A stretch of DNA of 16,092 nt from Bordetella parapertussis (GTDB lineage: Bacteria > Pseudomonadota > Gammaproteobacteria > Burkholderiales > Burkholderiaceae_D). The stretch lies in the NCBI GenBank assembly GCA_945867725.1, contig CAMBJI010000010.1, forward strand, positions 1 to 16,092. The letters are read 5' to 3'. Below are positions 7,063-13,052 of the stretch, in pieces. The notes under the pieces are model-generated. The model ran no database searches and had not been told where the DNA came from. It was given only the letters and a program-made list of their open reading frames with translations. Both the position numbers and the translations under genes were made by a program. Each line of letters starts with the position of its first letter. The stretch's first letter is position 1.

Positions 7063-9023
7063 GGCAGATCGCCAAGTTCGCCGAGATTGGCGTCGCGCGG
7101 TGTCACCATGCCGAGCCGGGTTTTCATGGACTGAGGTTTGTTCTCAAACATGGCGGCATACCACGTCGTGTTGGCCATCACATTTTTCACATAGACCCGC
7201 GTTTCAGTGAAGGGGATAGTCTCAGCAAAAATCGCACCCTCGACCGGTTTGCTGAGTGTGGAACGCCACTGGCGCGGACGACCCGGCCCGGCATTGTAGG
7301 CAGCCGTTGCCAACGTTTGCGAGCCGCCAAGGTTAGACAGAACCATGTTCAGATATTGCGTACCCAGCGTGATATTGGTCTTGATGTCATTCAGACTGCT
7401 GAGCGTGAAACCGGACATGCCAATTTTACGAGCAACATAAGTGGCTGTGCCGGGCATGATCTGCATCAAACCCGATGCCCCGACCTGAGAGCGTGCCGAT
7501 CGAATGAAACGCGATTCCTGACGAATGAGTCCGTATACCCAGGCCTTGTCCAGACCAATCGGACGTGTAGCCGTCTGCATAATGTCGTCATATGGTGTCG
7601 GATAGCGTTGGGTTAGATCGAGTTCCACCTTTGTACGATCTGCTGTCGTTACCATGCGATCCAGCACCTCATTGCGACGCGCAAACTCGGCGGCAGCAAG
7701 CAACTGGCGCTCATTCATTTTACGTAGTTGCCAGTTCCACTCGCGATTGCCCTCAAAGCGTAATTCCATATCGAAAAATTTCAGTGCATGACGCAAGCCA
7801 GCATTATTAGACGCCTCTGCAATTTCGTCGGCCTTGGATGGCTGGGGTCGGGGCAAAGGCGCGACTTTGAGTCCAAGCTCTTCCATCGCAAGGATGCCGT
7901 AAAAATTATGCTGGCCCGCAATCAACTGAAAATACTTATGCGCATCTTCAGCAGCACCTGCGGCCAGCTGCGCGCGCCCGCGCCAGTAAACCCAAGCGGG
8001 ATCTTTTTGCAGATCAGGTGGCATGCTCTCAATCGCTTTGGCGACCATGGGCCAGTCAGCCTCGCGCAAAGCAGCACGCGCGCGCCACTGATATCCCTCT
8101 TGCGACAAAAATGCACCCCAGCTCTTGCGCCAATACGGCGCTGCATCTTTGGACAGCGACAGTGACGCGGGCAATGCAAGCTGCGCCCAAGCCGCAGCAA
8201 GTTCTTCTCCGGATAAGCGCGTCTGAACACGCTCAAGTGCTTTGATAGCGCGCTCGATATCCGTGCGGGCAATGCGACCGATGGCAATGATGAGCAACTC
8301 GCGCGCCGCCCTTGAACCGCTCGCACCCTGATCGATGATGGCGTTAGGTTTGTCAATGGCCTGAACCAGCTGCTTTTCGCTGACATCCGTGAAGGCCGCG
8401 ATACGTCGCGCTGTACCCGACACACCGAATTCCACTGAGAGCCGAACCTGCTTCCATACATCGGCGTCGCTGAATTGTTTTTCGCGCTGCAAGCGACCGA
8501 TCAGATCGACGCAAGCTTCACCATAAGCTTTGGGTTGCACCAACAAATCCTGTGCCGCTTTGGTAACGATCTCGCCTTTAGCCATTTTCGATGACAGGGC
8601 ATAGCATTTGAGCTGAGTATCGTCATTCAACACAAATTGTGGATACTGCTCGTCAAACAAGCGCCAGTCGCGAGCACGGCCTATGAGCAGCAACCAGTCA
8701 TTACGCAAGCGATCGCCGATGGCGCTACCTTCATGCTTGGACAGAAAGCTGCGTACTTCGCCCTCGGGTGCCGATGCCAGCCGTGGATACAGCCTGTAGT
8801 ATTCGATATAAGACTGCAAAGGGTAATCGGACAGTCGCATCGAGATCCTGCCCGCCTCACCCATATCGCCGCGCATTGCCGCTTCTCGTAAGGCGATGAA
8901 ATCCGCATCAGCGGCAGTAAGTGCAATCGGTGCGCGTCGCCCGGCAACCGCCGACGAAGGCACCATCGATGCTGTGGCAACAGCACAAAAAATTCCCAGG
9001 GTGATCCAGCTTCTCTTTGTCAT
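7059..9023 (-). CDS. slt: Soluble lytic murein transglycosylase (Slt70 family)
   Basis: Cleaves the MurNAc-GlcNAc bond of peptidoglycan with formation of 1,6-anhydro-MurNAc; periplasmic. 654 residues, near the usual Slt70 length. A Sec signal covers about residues 1-27 (MTKR, hydrophobic core, then AVAGRR). The long middle region (about 35-480) is the alpha-helical ring region. The catalytic SLT domain spans about 490-610: YGLIRQESRF carries the general acid/base E503, followed by GASGLMQIMPGTA, the GTQYLN turn and AAYNAGPGR, all intact. It heads a minus-strand run with the NDUFA9-like gene, which overlaps its stop by 4 nt, and cca. The start is divergent from the 5-formyl-THF cyclo-ligase gene over 89 bp containing a palindrome. 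No strong Shine-Dalgarno is visible. Confidence 0.95.
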   Translation of the reverse strand: MTKRSWITLGIFCAVATASMVPSSAVAGRRAPIALTAADADFIALREAAMRGDMGEAGRISMRLSDYPLQSYIEYYRLYPRLASAPEGEVRSFLSKHEGSAIGDRLRNDWLLLIGRARDWRLFDEQYPQFVLNDDTQLKCYALSSKMAKGEIVTKAAQDLLVQPKAYGEACVDLIGRLQREKQFSDADVWKQVRLSVEFGVSGTARRIAAFTDVSEKQLVQAIDKPNAIIDQGASGSRAARELLIIAIGRIARTDIERAIKALERVQTRLSGEELAAAWAQLALPASLSLSKDAAPYWRKSWGAFLSQEGYQWRARAALREADWPMVAKAIESMPPDLQKDPAWVYWRGRAQLAAGAAEDAHKYFQLIAGQHNFYGILAMEELGLKVAPLPRPQPSKADEIAEASNNAGLRHALKFFDMELRFEGNREWNWQLRKMNERQLLAAAEFARRNEVLDRMVTTADRTKVELDLTQRYPTPYDDIMQTATRPIGLDKAWVYGLIRQESRFIRSARSQVGASGLMQIMPGTATYVARKIGMSGFTLSSLNDIKTNITLGTQYLNMVLSNLGGSQTLATAAYNAGPGRPRQWRSTLSKPVEGAIFAETIPFTETRVYVKNVMANTTWYAAMFENKPQSMKTRLGMVTPRDANLGELGDLP

Positions 9024-9035
9024 GCAAATTCCAGG

Positions 9036-9064
9036 TTTCTATTAGTAAACAGTCTGTTTAGAAT
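9036..9064 (+). promoter_or_regulatory. Predicted promoter toward the 5-formyl-THF cyclo-ligase gene, with palindrome in its spacer
   Basis: A -10 box TAGAAT (9059-9064, 5 of 6) lies 17 nt after a weak -35 TTTCTA (9036-9041, 3 of 6). The spacer contains a perfect 15-bp palindrome. A bound repressor there would block polymerase. Transcription would start near 9071, leaving a leader of about 40 nt. The -35 is poor, so confidence is moderate. Confidence 0.4.
9046..9060. promoter_or_regulatory. Perfect 15-bp palindromic operator candidate (TAAACAG-T-CTGTTTA)
   Basis: TAAACAG (9046-9052) and CTGTTTA (9054-9060) are exact reverse complements around one central base. The length, AT-rich arms and position between divergent genes match operators of dimeric repressors such as TetR/AcrR-family proteins, some of which use AAAC/GTTT half-sites. 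No regulator gene is adjacent, so the factor would act in trans. It could control slt, the cyclo-ligase gene or both. Confidence 0.5.
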
Positions 9065-9112
9065 AGCATGCGCCCTTGAAATAAATCGACGACACAAGCA
9101 TTCTTTTTATCT

Positions 9113-9655
9113 ATGAAAATCAATAACGAAAAAGCAGACCTGCGCAAGGAATTGATTGCTGCACGCAAGGCCCTATCGGTCGATGTGAAAGCGCAGTCAG
9201 ATGCGCGAATTGCATCAAAACTATTGGCATGGCTGGACGCGAATCAAGTCGCGGTGCTGGGCGCCTATCTGCCCATGGCGGGCGAGCCGGATCTGACCGC
9301 ACTGTATGCGACGCTTCCCGGGCGCGGGATACAGGTGGTCATGCCGGTCGTACTGGAAAAAAATCAGCCTTTGCACTTCGTTCACTGGCAGACCGGCGAT
9401 GCACTGGCGCGCGACGCCAGCGGTACTCTGGCCCCGACAAATCGGAATCATTTTGTGAAACCTGATGCGGTCCTCGCACCTTGCGTGGGTTACAACGACG
9501 CGCAGTATCGTCTTGGCTATGGCGGTGGTTATTTCGATCGCACGCTCGCGCAATCGCCTCGACCGCTGGCCGTCGGCATTGCGTATTCGATCACGAAAGC
9601 TGATTTTCCGGCAGACGTTTTTGATATTCCGTTGGATGTGATCCTGACCGACTGA
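9113..9655 (+). CDS. ygfA: 5-formyltetrahydrofolate cyclo-ligase
   Basis: ATP-dependent conversion of 5-formyl-THF to 5,10-methenyl-THF, returning the storage folate to the one-carbon pool; cytoplasmic. 180 residues, a normal family length. The N-terminus begins with the usual Lys/Arg-rich helix (KADLRKELIAARKAL); YLPMAGEPDL near residue 52 and the C-terminal signature RLGYGGGYFDR (residues 132-142), the ATP/phosphate-binding loop, are intact, followed by VGIAYS and DIPLDVILTD. The ATG has almost no Shine-Dalgarno. It is divergent from slt and convergent with metF: its TGA stop is immediately adjacent to the metF stop with no base between. Functionally it belongs with metF in folate metabolism although the two are on opposite strands. 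Confidence 0.95.
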   Translation: MKINNEKADLRKELIAARKALSVDVKAQSDARIASKLLAWLDANQVAVLGAYLPMAGEPDLTALYATLPGRGIQVVMPVVLEKNQPLHFVHWQTGDALARDASGTLAPTNRNHFVKPDAVLAPCVGYNDAQYRLGYGGGYFDRTLAQSPRPLAVGIAYSITKADFPADVFDIPLDVILTD

Positions 9656-10507
9656 TTAACGTCCAGTGATCCCCCGCCAGATCGCGATCGTTGGCGCAGC
9701 CTGGTTGAGTGTGTAAAAGTGCAGGCCCGGCGCACCACCAGCAATCAGCCGATCACACATCTGCGTGACCACATCCAAACCGAAAGCGCGAATAGAAGCG
9801 CTGTCATCGCCAAAACTGGCAAGTTTCAGGCGAACCCAGCGCGGTATCTCTGCGCCACACATGTCAGAGAAACGCATGAGCTGGGTGTAATTAGTAATGG
9901 GCATAATGCCGGCAACAACAGGTGCATCGACACCGGCTTTTTTTACTTCATCAACAAAACGGAAATAAGCATCCGCGTTATAAAAATACTGCGTGATCGC
10001 CGAGTTGGCACCGGCTTTGATCTTGCGAATGAAGTTCTGCAGATCATCTTGCGGTGAGCGCGCCTGCGGATGCATCTCTGGGTAGGCCGCTGTCTCGATA
10101 TGAAACCAGTCACCAGTTTCAGCGCGGATGAATTCGATCAGCTCGCTGGCGTGACTGAACTCACCAGAGAGGCCGCCAAAGCCGCTAGGCAGATCGCCTC
10201 GCAAGGCAACGATATGGCGTATCCCGTGCGATTTGTATTCAGTGATGATCTCGCGCAGCTCGGTACGGCTACGACCTATGCAAGACAAATGCGGCGCGGC
10301 CTTGTGACCTTCGCGTTGAATTTCCAGTACGGTGTCGCGCGTTCCGGCCTGAGTCGATCCTGCAGCACCAAACGTGACTGAGAAATACTCGGGCCTGAGT
10401 TCGGCGAGCTGCACGCGCGCCGCGCGCAGTTTGTCCGCACCCTCGGTGGTCTTGGGCGGGAAGAATTCCATACTGATAGCGGGCGTATTCAAAGCGGGAG
10501 TAGTCAT
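9656..10507 (-). CDS. metF: 5,10-methylenetetrahydrofolate reductase
   Basis: FAD-dependent reduction of 5,10-methylene-THF to 5-methyl-THF, the methyl donor for methionine synthesis; cytoplasmic TIM barrel. 283 residues from the ATG at 10507, the short bacterial form without a regulatory domain. Family marks: SMEFFPPKTTEG near the N-terminus with the catalytic Glu, VTFGAAGS, VALRGDLP, ITQYFYNADAYFRF with the substrate-binding Gln, and the closing GLHFYTLN. A GTG at 10519 would add four residues and overlap the stop of the upstream holin-like gene as GTGA. Neither start has a good ribosome site; the ATG is preferred because the family core starts soon after, but the overlap makes the GTG credible. 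It is last in the ahcY run, so the upstream SAH riboswitch may affect it. Confidence 0.95.
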   Translation of the reverse strand: MTTPALNTPAISMEFFPPKTTEGADKLRAARVQLAELRPEYFSVTFGAAGSTQAGTRDTVLEIQREGHKAAPHLSCIGRSRTELREIITEYKSHGIRHIVALRGDLPSGFGGLSGEFSHASELIEFIRAETGDWFHIETAAYPEMHPQARSPQDDLQNFIRKIKAGANSAITQYFYNADAYFRFVDEVKKAGVDAPVVAGIMPITNYTQLMRFSDMCGAEIPRWVRLKLASFGDDSASIRAFGLDVVTQMCDRLIAGGAPGLHFYTLNQAAPTIAIWRGITGR

Positions 10508-10515
10508 TGAATGAA

Positions 10516-10860
10516 TCACTTTTTTCGTATCAAGATAGCCGACAGTAGCCAGGACAGAAGACTGTAGACAAACGCAGCAAGCACGGCAGCACCAAATCCT
10601 GCGACCTGAAAGCCAGAGACCAGATCAGCGACCGCCCAGAACATCAGGCCGTTGATCACGAACACGAATAACCCGAGCGTCAGGAAAGTCACCGGCAGCG
10701 TAAGCAAAATCAGTACGGGACGAATCAGCGTATTGACTAGCCCGAGAACGAGCGCTGCAGTGAGCGCAGTGGTGAAGCTGTCGACCTGCACGGAGTCGAG
10801 CAAATGGGGTAGGGCGAAAATCGCGGCCGTATTAATCAGCCAGAGAAGCGGCAGGCGCAT
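10516..10860 (-). CDS. Holin-4-like small membrane protein (phage holin family, chromosomal)
   Basis: Very hydrophobic protein of 114 residues from the ATG at 10860, with about four membrane segments. It resembles the Phage_holin_4_2 group of bacterial chromosomal proteins: GLVNTLIRPVLILLTLPVTF and TLGLFVFVINGLMFWAV are the recognisable core, and it ends in a basic IRKK tail. Despite the family name nothing phage-like surrounds it. It lies between ahcY and metF, where such a gene is often found in betaproteobacteria, and its stop overlaps a possible GTG start of metF. An upstream ATG at 10908 would add 16 residues, but that ATG abuts a strong hairpin and the extension is not hydrophobic. Neither start has a Shine-Dalgarno. 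The function is unknown. Confidence 0.82.
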   Translation of the reverse strand: MRLPLLWLINTAAIFALPHLLDSVQVDSFTTALTAALVLGLVNTLIRPVLILLTLPVTFLTLGLFVFVINGLMFWAVADLVSGFQVAGFGAAVLAAFVYSLLSWLLSAILIRKK

Positions 10861-10907
10861 GTGTGACGCGTGTGGGTCGCGCGTAGGTAGAGTAGGTAAA
10901 GAATCCA

Positions 10908-10940
10908 TGCATCACCGGGCCTCGTGAGCCCGGCGATGCA
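10908..10940 (-). repeat. Strong hairpin between ahcY and the holin-like gene
   Basis: TGCATCACCGGGC (10908-10920) and GCCCGGCGATGCA (10928-10940) form a 13-bp stem with a 7-nt loop. The one non-Watson-Crick position is a G-U pair in minus-strand RNA but an A-C mismatch in plus-strand RNA, which suggests the minus transcript is the relevant one. It begins 15 nt after the ahcY stop. No T-run follows, so it is not a standard terminator; it may stabilise the ahcY 3' end or lower readthrough. Confidence 0.6.
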
Positions 10941-10955
10941 GAATCCATTCTACGA

Positions 10956-12374
10956 TTAGTAGCGGTAGTGCTCAGGCTTGAACGGACCTTGCGTGGTCAC
11001 ACCGATGTAGGCCGCTTGTTCCGCGGACAATTCCGTGAGCTGCGCATTGAGCGTTTTGAGCTGCAGACGCGCGACTTTTTCATCGAGATGCTTAGGCAAG
11101 GTGTAAACACCGATCGGATACGCCTTGGTGTTGGTGAACAGTTCAATCTGCGCAATCGTCTGGTTCGCAAACGACGAGCTCATCACATACGATGGATGGC
11201 CTGTACCGCAACCCAGATTCACCAGACGACCTTCGGCGAGCAGAATGATGCGCTTGCCATCAGGGAAGATCACGTGATCGACTTGAGGCTTGATGTTTTC
11301 CCAGGTGTACTGCTTCAGCGCGACGACTTCGATTTCATTGTCGAAGTGACCGATGTTGCAAACGATGGCCTGATCTTTCATCTTCTTCATGTGCTCAAGC
11401 GTGATCACATGGTAGTTACCGGTGGCGGTCACGAAGATGTCGGCGTGTTCGGCGGCATAGTCCATGGTTACAACGCGATAACCTTCCATCGCTGCCTGCA
11501 GCGCACAGATAGGATCGACTTCCGTGACCCAAACCTGAGCAGACAAAGCGCGCAGCGCTTGTGCAGAGCCCTTGCCCACGTCGCCATAGCCAGCAACGAC
11601 AGCAACTTTGCCGGCGATCATGACGTCAGTGGCACGCTTGATGGCATCGACCAGCGATTCACGGCAGCCATACAGGTTGTCGAACTTGGACTTGGTAACC
11701 GAGTCGTTGACATTGATCGCGGGGAAAGCCAGCTTGCCTTCTTTGTGCATCTGATACAGACGATGCACACCGGTCGTGGTCTCTTCAGTCACGCCGATGA
11801 TTTGCGCCAGACGGGTGGAGTACCAAGTCTTGTCAGTCGCGAGTTTTTTCTTGATCGAGTTGAAAAGGCAAACCGATTCCTCTGAATCAGGATGATCCAG
11901 CACACTGATATCAGTCTCAGCGCGTGTGCCCAGATGCAGCAGCAAAGTAGCATCACCGCCGTCATCCAGAATCATGTTTGAGTAGCCATTGTCTGGCCAC
12001 TCAAAAATGCGATGGGTGTAGTCCCAGTACTCGTCGAGTGTTTCGCCTTTGTAGGCGAACACTGCCGTACCGGTAGCAGCGATAGCAGCGGCTGCATGAT
12101 CTTGCGTCGAGTAGATGTTGCACGATGCCCAGCGAACTTGTGCGCCCAAGGCTTCGAGCGTCTGAATCAGCACGGCCGTCTGAATCGTCATGTGCAGGGA
12201 ACCTGTCACGCGCGCGCCCTTGAGCGGTTGCTTGGCGGCGAATTCCGAACGAATGGCCATCAGACCAGGCATTTCAGTTTCGGCAATACGCATTTCCTTG
12301 TTACCAAAGTCAGCAAGGCTGATATCTGCAACGTGGTAGTCGTGGGTGTTTGAGGTTTTTAATACGGCGCTCAT
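10956..12374 (-). CDS. ahcY: Adenosylhomocysteinase (S-adenosyl-L-homocysteine hydrolase)
   Basis: Reversibly hydrolyses S-adenosylhomocysteine to adenosine and homocysteine, removing the product inhibitor of methyltransferases; cytoplasmic, NAD-bound. 472 residues from the ATG at 12374, the longer bacterial form with an extra segment near residues 150-185. Substrate region: [19 protein letters not shown] and [13 protein letters not shown]; catalytic stretch [32 protein letters not shown]; Rossmann NAD site GYGDVGKG (262-269); C-terminal KPEHYRY. An adjoining GTG at 12377 gives one extra Met, but AAAGGAG sits 6 nt from the ATG and only 3 nt from the GTG, favouring the ATG. It is preceded by an SAH riboswitch, so substrate accumulation should raise expression. 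Confidence 0.97.
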   Translation of the reverse strand: MSAVLKTSNTHDYHVADISLADFGNKEMRIAETEMPGLMAIRSEFAAKQPLKGARVTGSLHMTIQTAVLIQTLEALGAQVRWASCNIYSTQDHAAAAIAATGTAVFAYKGETLDEYWDYTHRIFEWPDNGYSNMILDDGGDATLLLHLGTRAETDISVLDHPDSEESVCLFNSIKKKLATDKTWYSTRLAQIIGVTEETTTGVHRLYQMHKEGKLAFPAINVNDSVTKSKFDNLYGCRESLVDAIKRATDVMIAGKVAVVAGYGDVGKGSAQALRALSAQVWVTEVDPICALQAAMEGYRVVTMDYAAEHADIFVTATGNYHVITLEHMKKMKDQAIVCNIGHFDNEIEVVALKQYTWENIKPQVDHVIFPDGKRIILLAEGRLVNLGCGTGHPSYVMSSSFANQTIAQIELFTNTKAYPIGVYTLPKHLDEKVARLQLKTLNAQLTELSAEQAAYIGVTTQGPFKPEHYRY

Positions 12375-12387
12375 CACGCTCTCCTTT
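12367..12387 (-). promoter_or_regulatory. Likely expression platform: ahcY ribosome site overlapping GAGCG copies
   Basis: The ribosome site AAAGGAGA (12387-12380) runs into GAGCG (12381-12377), and the start codon itself begins a second copy, GAGCGC (12372-12367). Both can pair with the 3' strand of the aptamer, GCGCTC (12413-12408), which is the same strand used by the aptamer's own GAGCG (12471-12467). Without ligand this strand could therefore hide the ribosome site or start codon; with SAH bound it would be held in the aptamer, freeing translation. This fits the known ON behaviour. The alternative pairings are read directly; the mechanism is inferred. Confidence 0.55.
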
Positions 12388-12400
12388 CAATTGAAAAAAA

Positions 12401-12480
12401 GTAACGTGAGCGCGGTTGCGGTGAAGACTGACCAAGCCTGGCGAAATTCAGATAATTTCGTCGCAACGCTCCTTGGCAGG
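12401..12480 (-). ncRNA. SAH riboswitch aptamer upstream of ahcY
   Basis: Read on the minus strand from 12480, the leader shows the conserved parts of the S-adenosylhomocysteine riboswitch known upstream of ahcY in many beta- and gammaproteobacteria: CCAAGGAGCGTTGCGAC, then CCAGGCTTGG, then GCAACCGCGCTCACG. Stem P1 is CCAAG (12476-12472) with CTTGG (12436-12432). A hairpin CGAAATT/AATTTCG fills 12460-12442. The outer pairing joins GAGCG (12471-12467) to CGCTC (12412-12408) and TTGCG (12466-12462) to CGCAA (12420-12416). Seven U follow at 12400-12394. Known members turn expression on when SAH binds. Identification is from pattern and gene context. Confidence 0.9.
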
Positions 12481-12485
12481 TTCAT

Positions 12486-12491
12486 ATTTTA
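12486..12491 (-). promoter_or_regulatory. Probable -10 box of the ahcY transcript
   Basis: TAAAAT on the minus strand (12491-12486) matches the -10 consensus at 5 of 6 positions and lies 6-8 nt before the first bases of the riboswitch, where transcription would be expected to begin. It shares its first three bases with the TAA stop codon of the rhomboid gene. No good -35 was found at 16-18 nt, so the call rests on position and the -10 alone. Confidence 0.45.
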
Positions 12492-13052
12492 ACTGAAAAT
12501 TCCATGACGTCGTGCGCGTGCCCGAAAAACCGCCCAAACCAGACCCGATAGCGCGCCATAGGCATGCGCGACCGTGACTACTGGCATCTCACTCAAGGCA
12601 TATGAGGGCAAAACCAGCTTGATCGCGAGCAGCAAGAGCGCAGCGCCAGCCACTCTGTCACCGGTGCGGCACCACCATGCCATGGCACAGCCCGCCCACA
12701 GACCATGCAAAAGACCGGACACGCCAGCGTACCAATCAATCGCTGGCGCAAACCACCACAACAGCAAGCTGGTGCCGGCCGCTGTCCATACCGACAGCAC
12801 GCAGGCGTCCGCCAGTCCGAGCTCATCCCAAATGCATTCGCAAATCACGAGCAGTCCCAGCACATTGCTTAGGTAATGCCGAACACTCAAATGCACGAAG
12901 TGCCCGCTTAGCCAGCGCCAGGCTTGTCCATCGGCGATCTGAACACGCTGCCACATCAGCATGTCGGTGGCTGCGGGCCAAGCGAGCAAGAGCAGCGAGA
13001 TGAGGGAGACGATAGCTGCGAACTGCCAGCGCGCCGGATGGCGTGCGTCCAT
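12489..13052 (-). CDS. rrtA: Rhombosortase (rhomboid-family intramembrane serine protease)
   Basis: 187-residue polytopic membrane protein. Rhomboid marks in order: GHFVHLSVRHYLSNVLGL (residues 50-67) gives the HxxxN motif (H59, N63); YAGVSGLLHGL carries the GxSG nucleophile S112; VAHAYGALSG supplies the catalytic His, H163. The short size and form match the rhombosortase subfamily, which is thought to cut proteins bearing a GlyGly-CTERM signal. The gene directly upstream encodes such a protein, which strongly supports the call. The ATG at 13052 overlaps the protease stop by one base (TGATG), indicating coupled translation; an earlier in-frame start at 13100 would overlap by 49 nt and add a non-hydrophobic 16 residues. 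The stop overlaps the ahcY -10 box. Confidence 0.87.
   Translation of the reverse strand: MDARHPARWQFAAIVSLISLLLLAWPAATDMLMWQRVQIADGQAWRWLSGHFVHLSVRHYLSNVLGLLVICECIWDELGLADACVLSVWTAAGTSLLLWWFAPAIDWYAGVSGLLHGLWAGCAMAWWCRTGDRVAGAALLLLAIKLVLPSYALSEMPVVTVAHAYGALSGLVWAVFRARARRHGIFS

Noticed and set aside
10516..10860. Prophage remnant suggested by the holin family name
   Set aside because: No other phage gene, integrase or attachment-like repeat nearby; the neighbours are methyl-cycle genes where chromosomal members of this family are usual.
10968..11885. 305-codon plus-strand ORF
   Set aside because: Antisense to ahcY, which is complete and strongly conserved; no motif or ribosome site.
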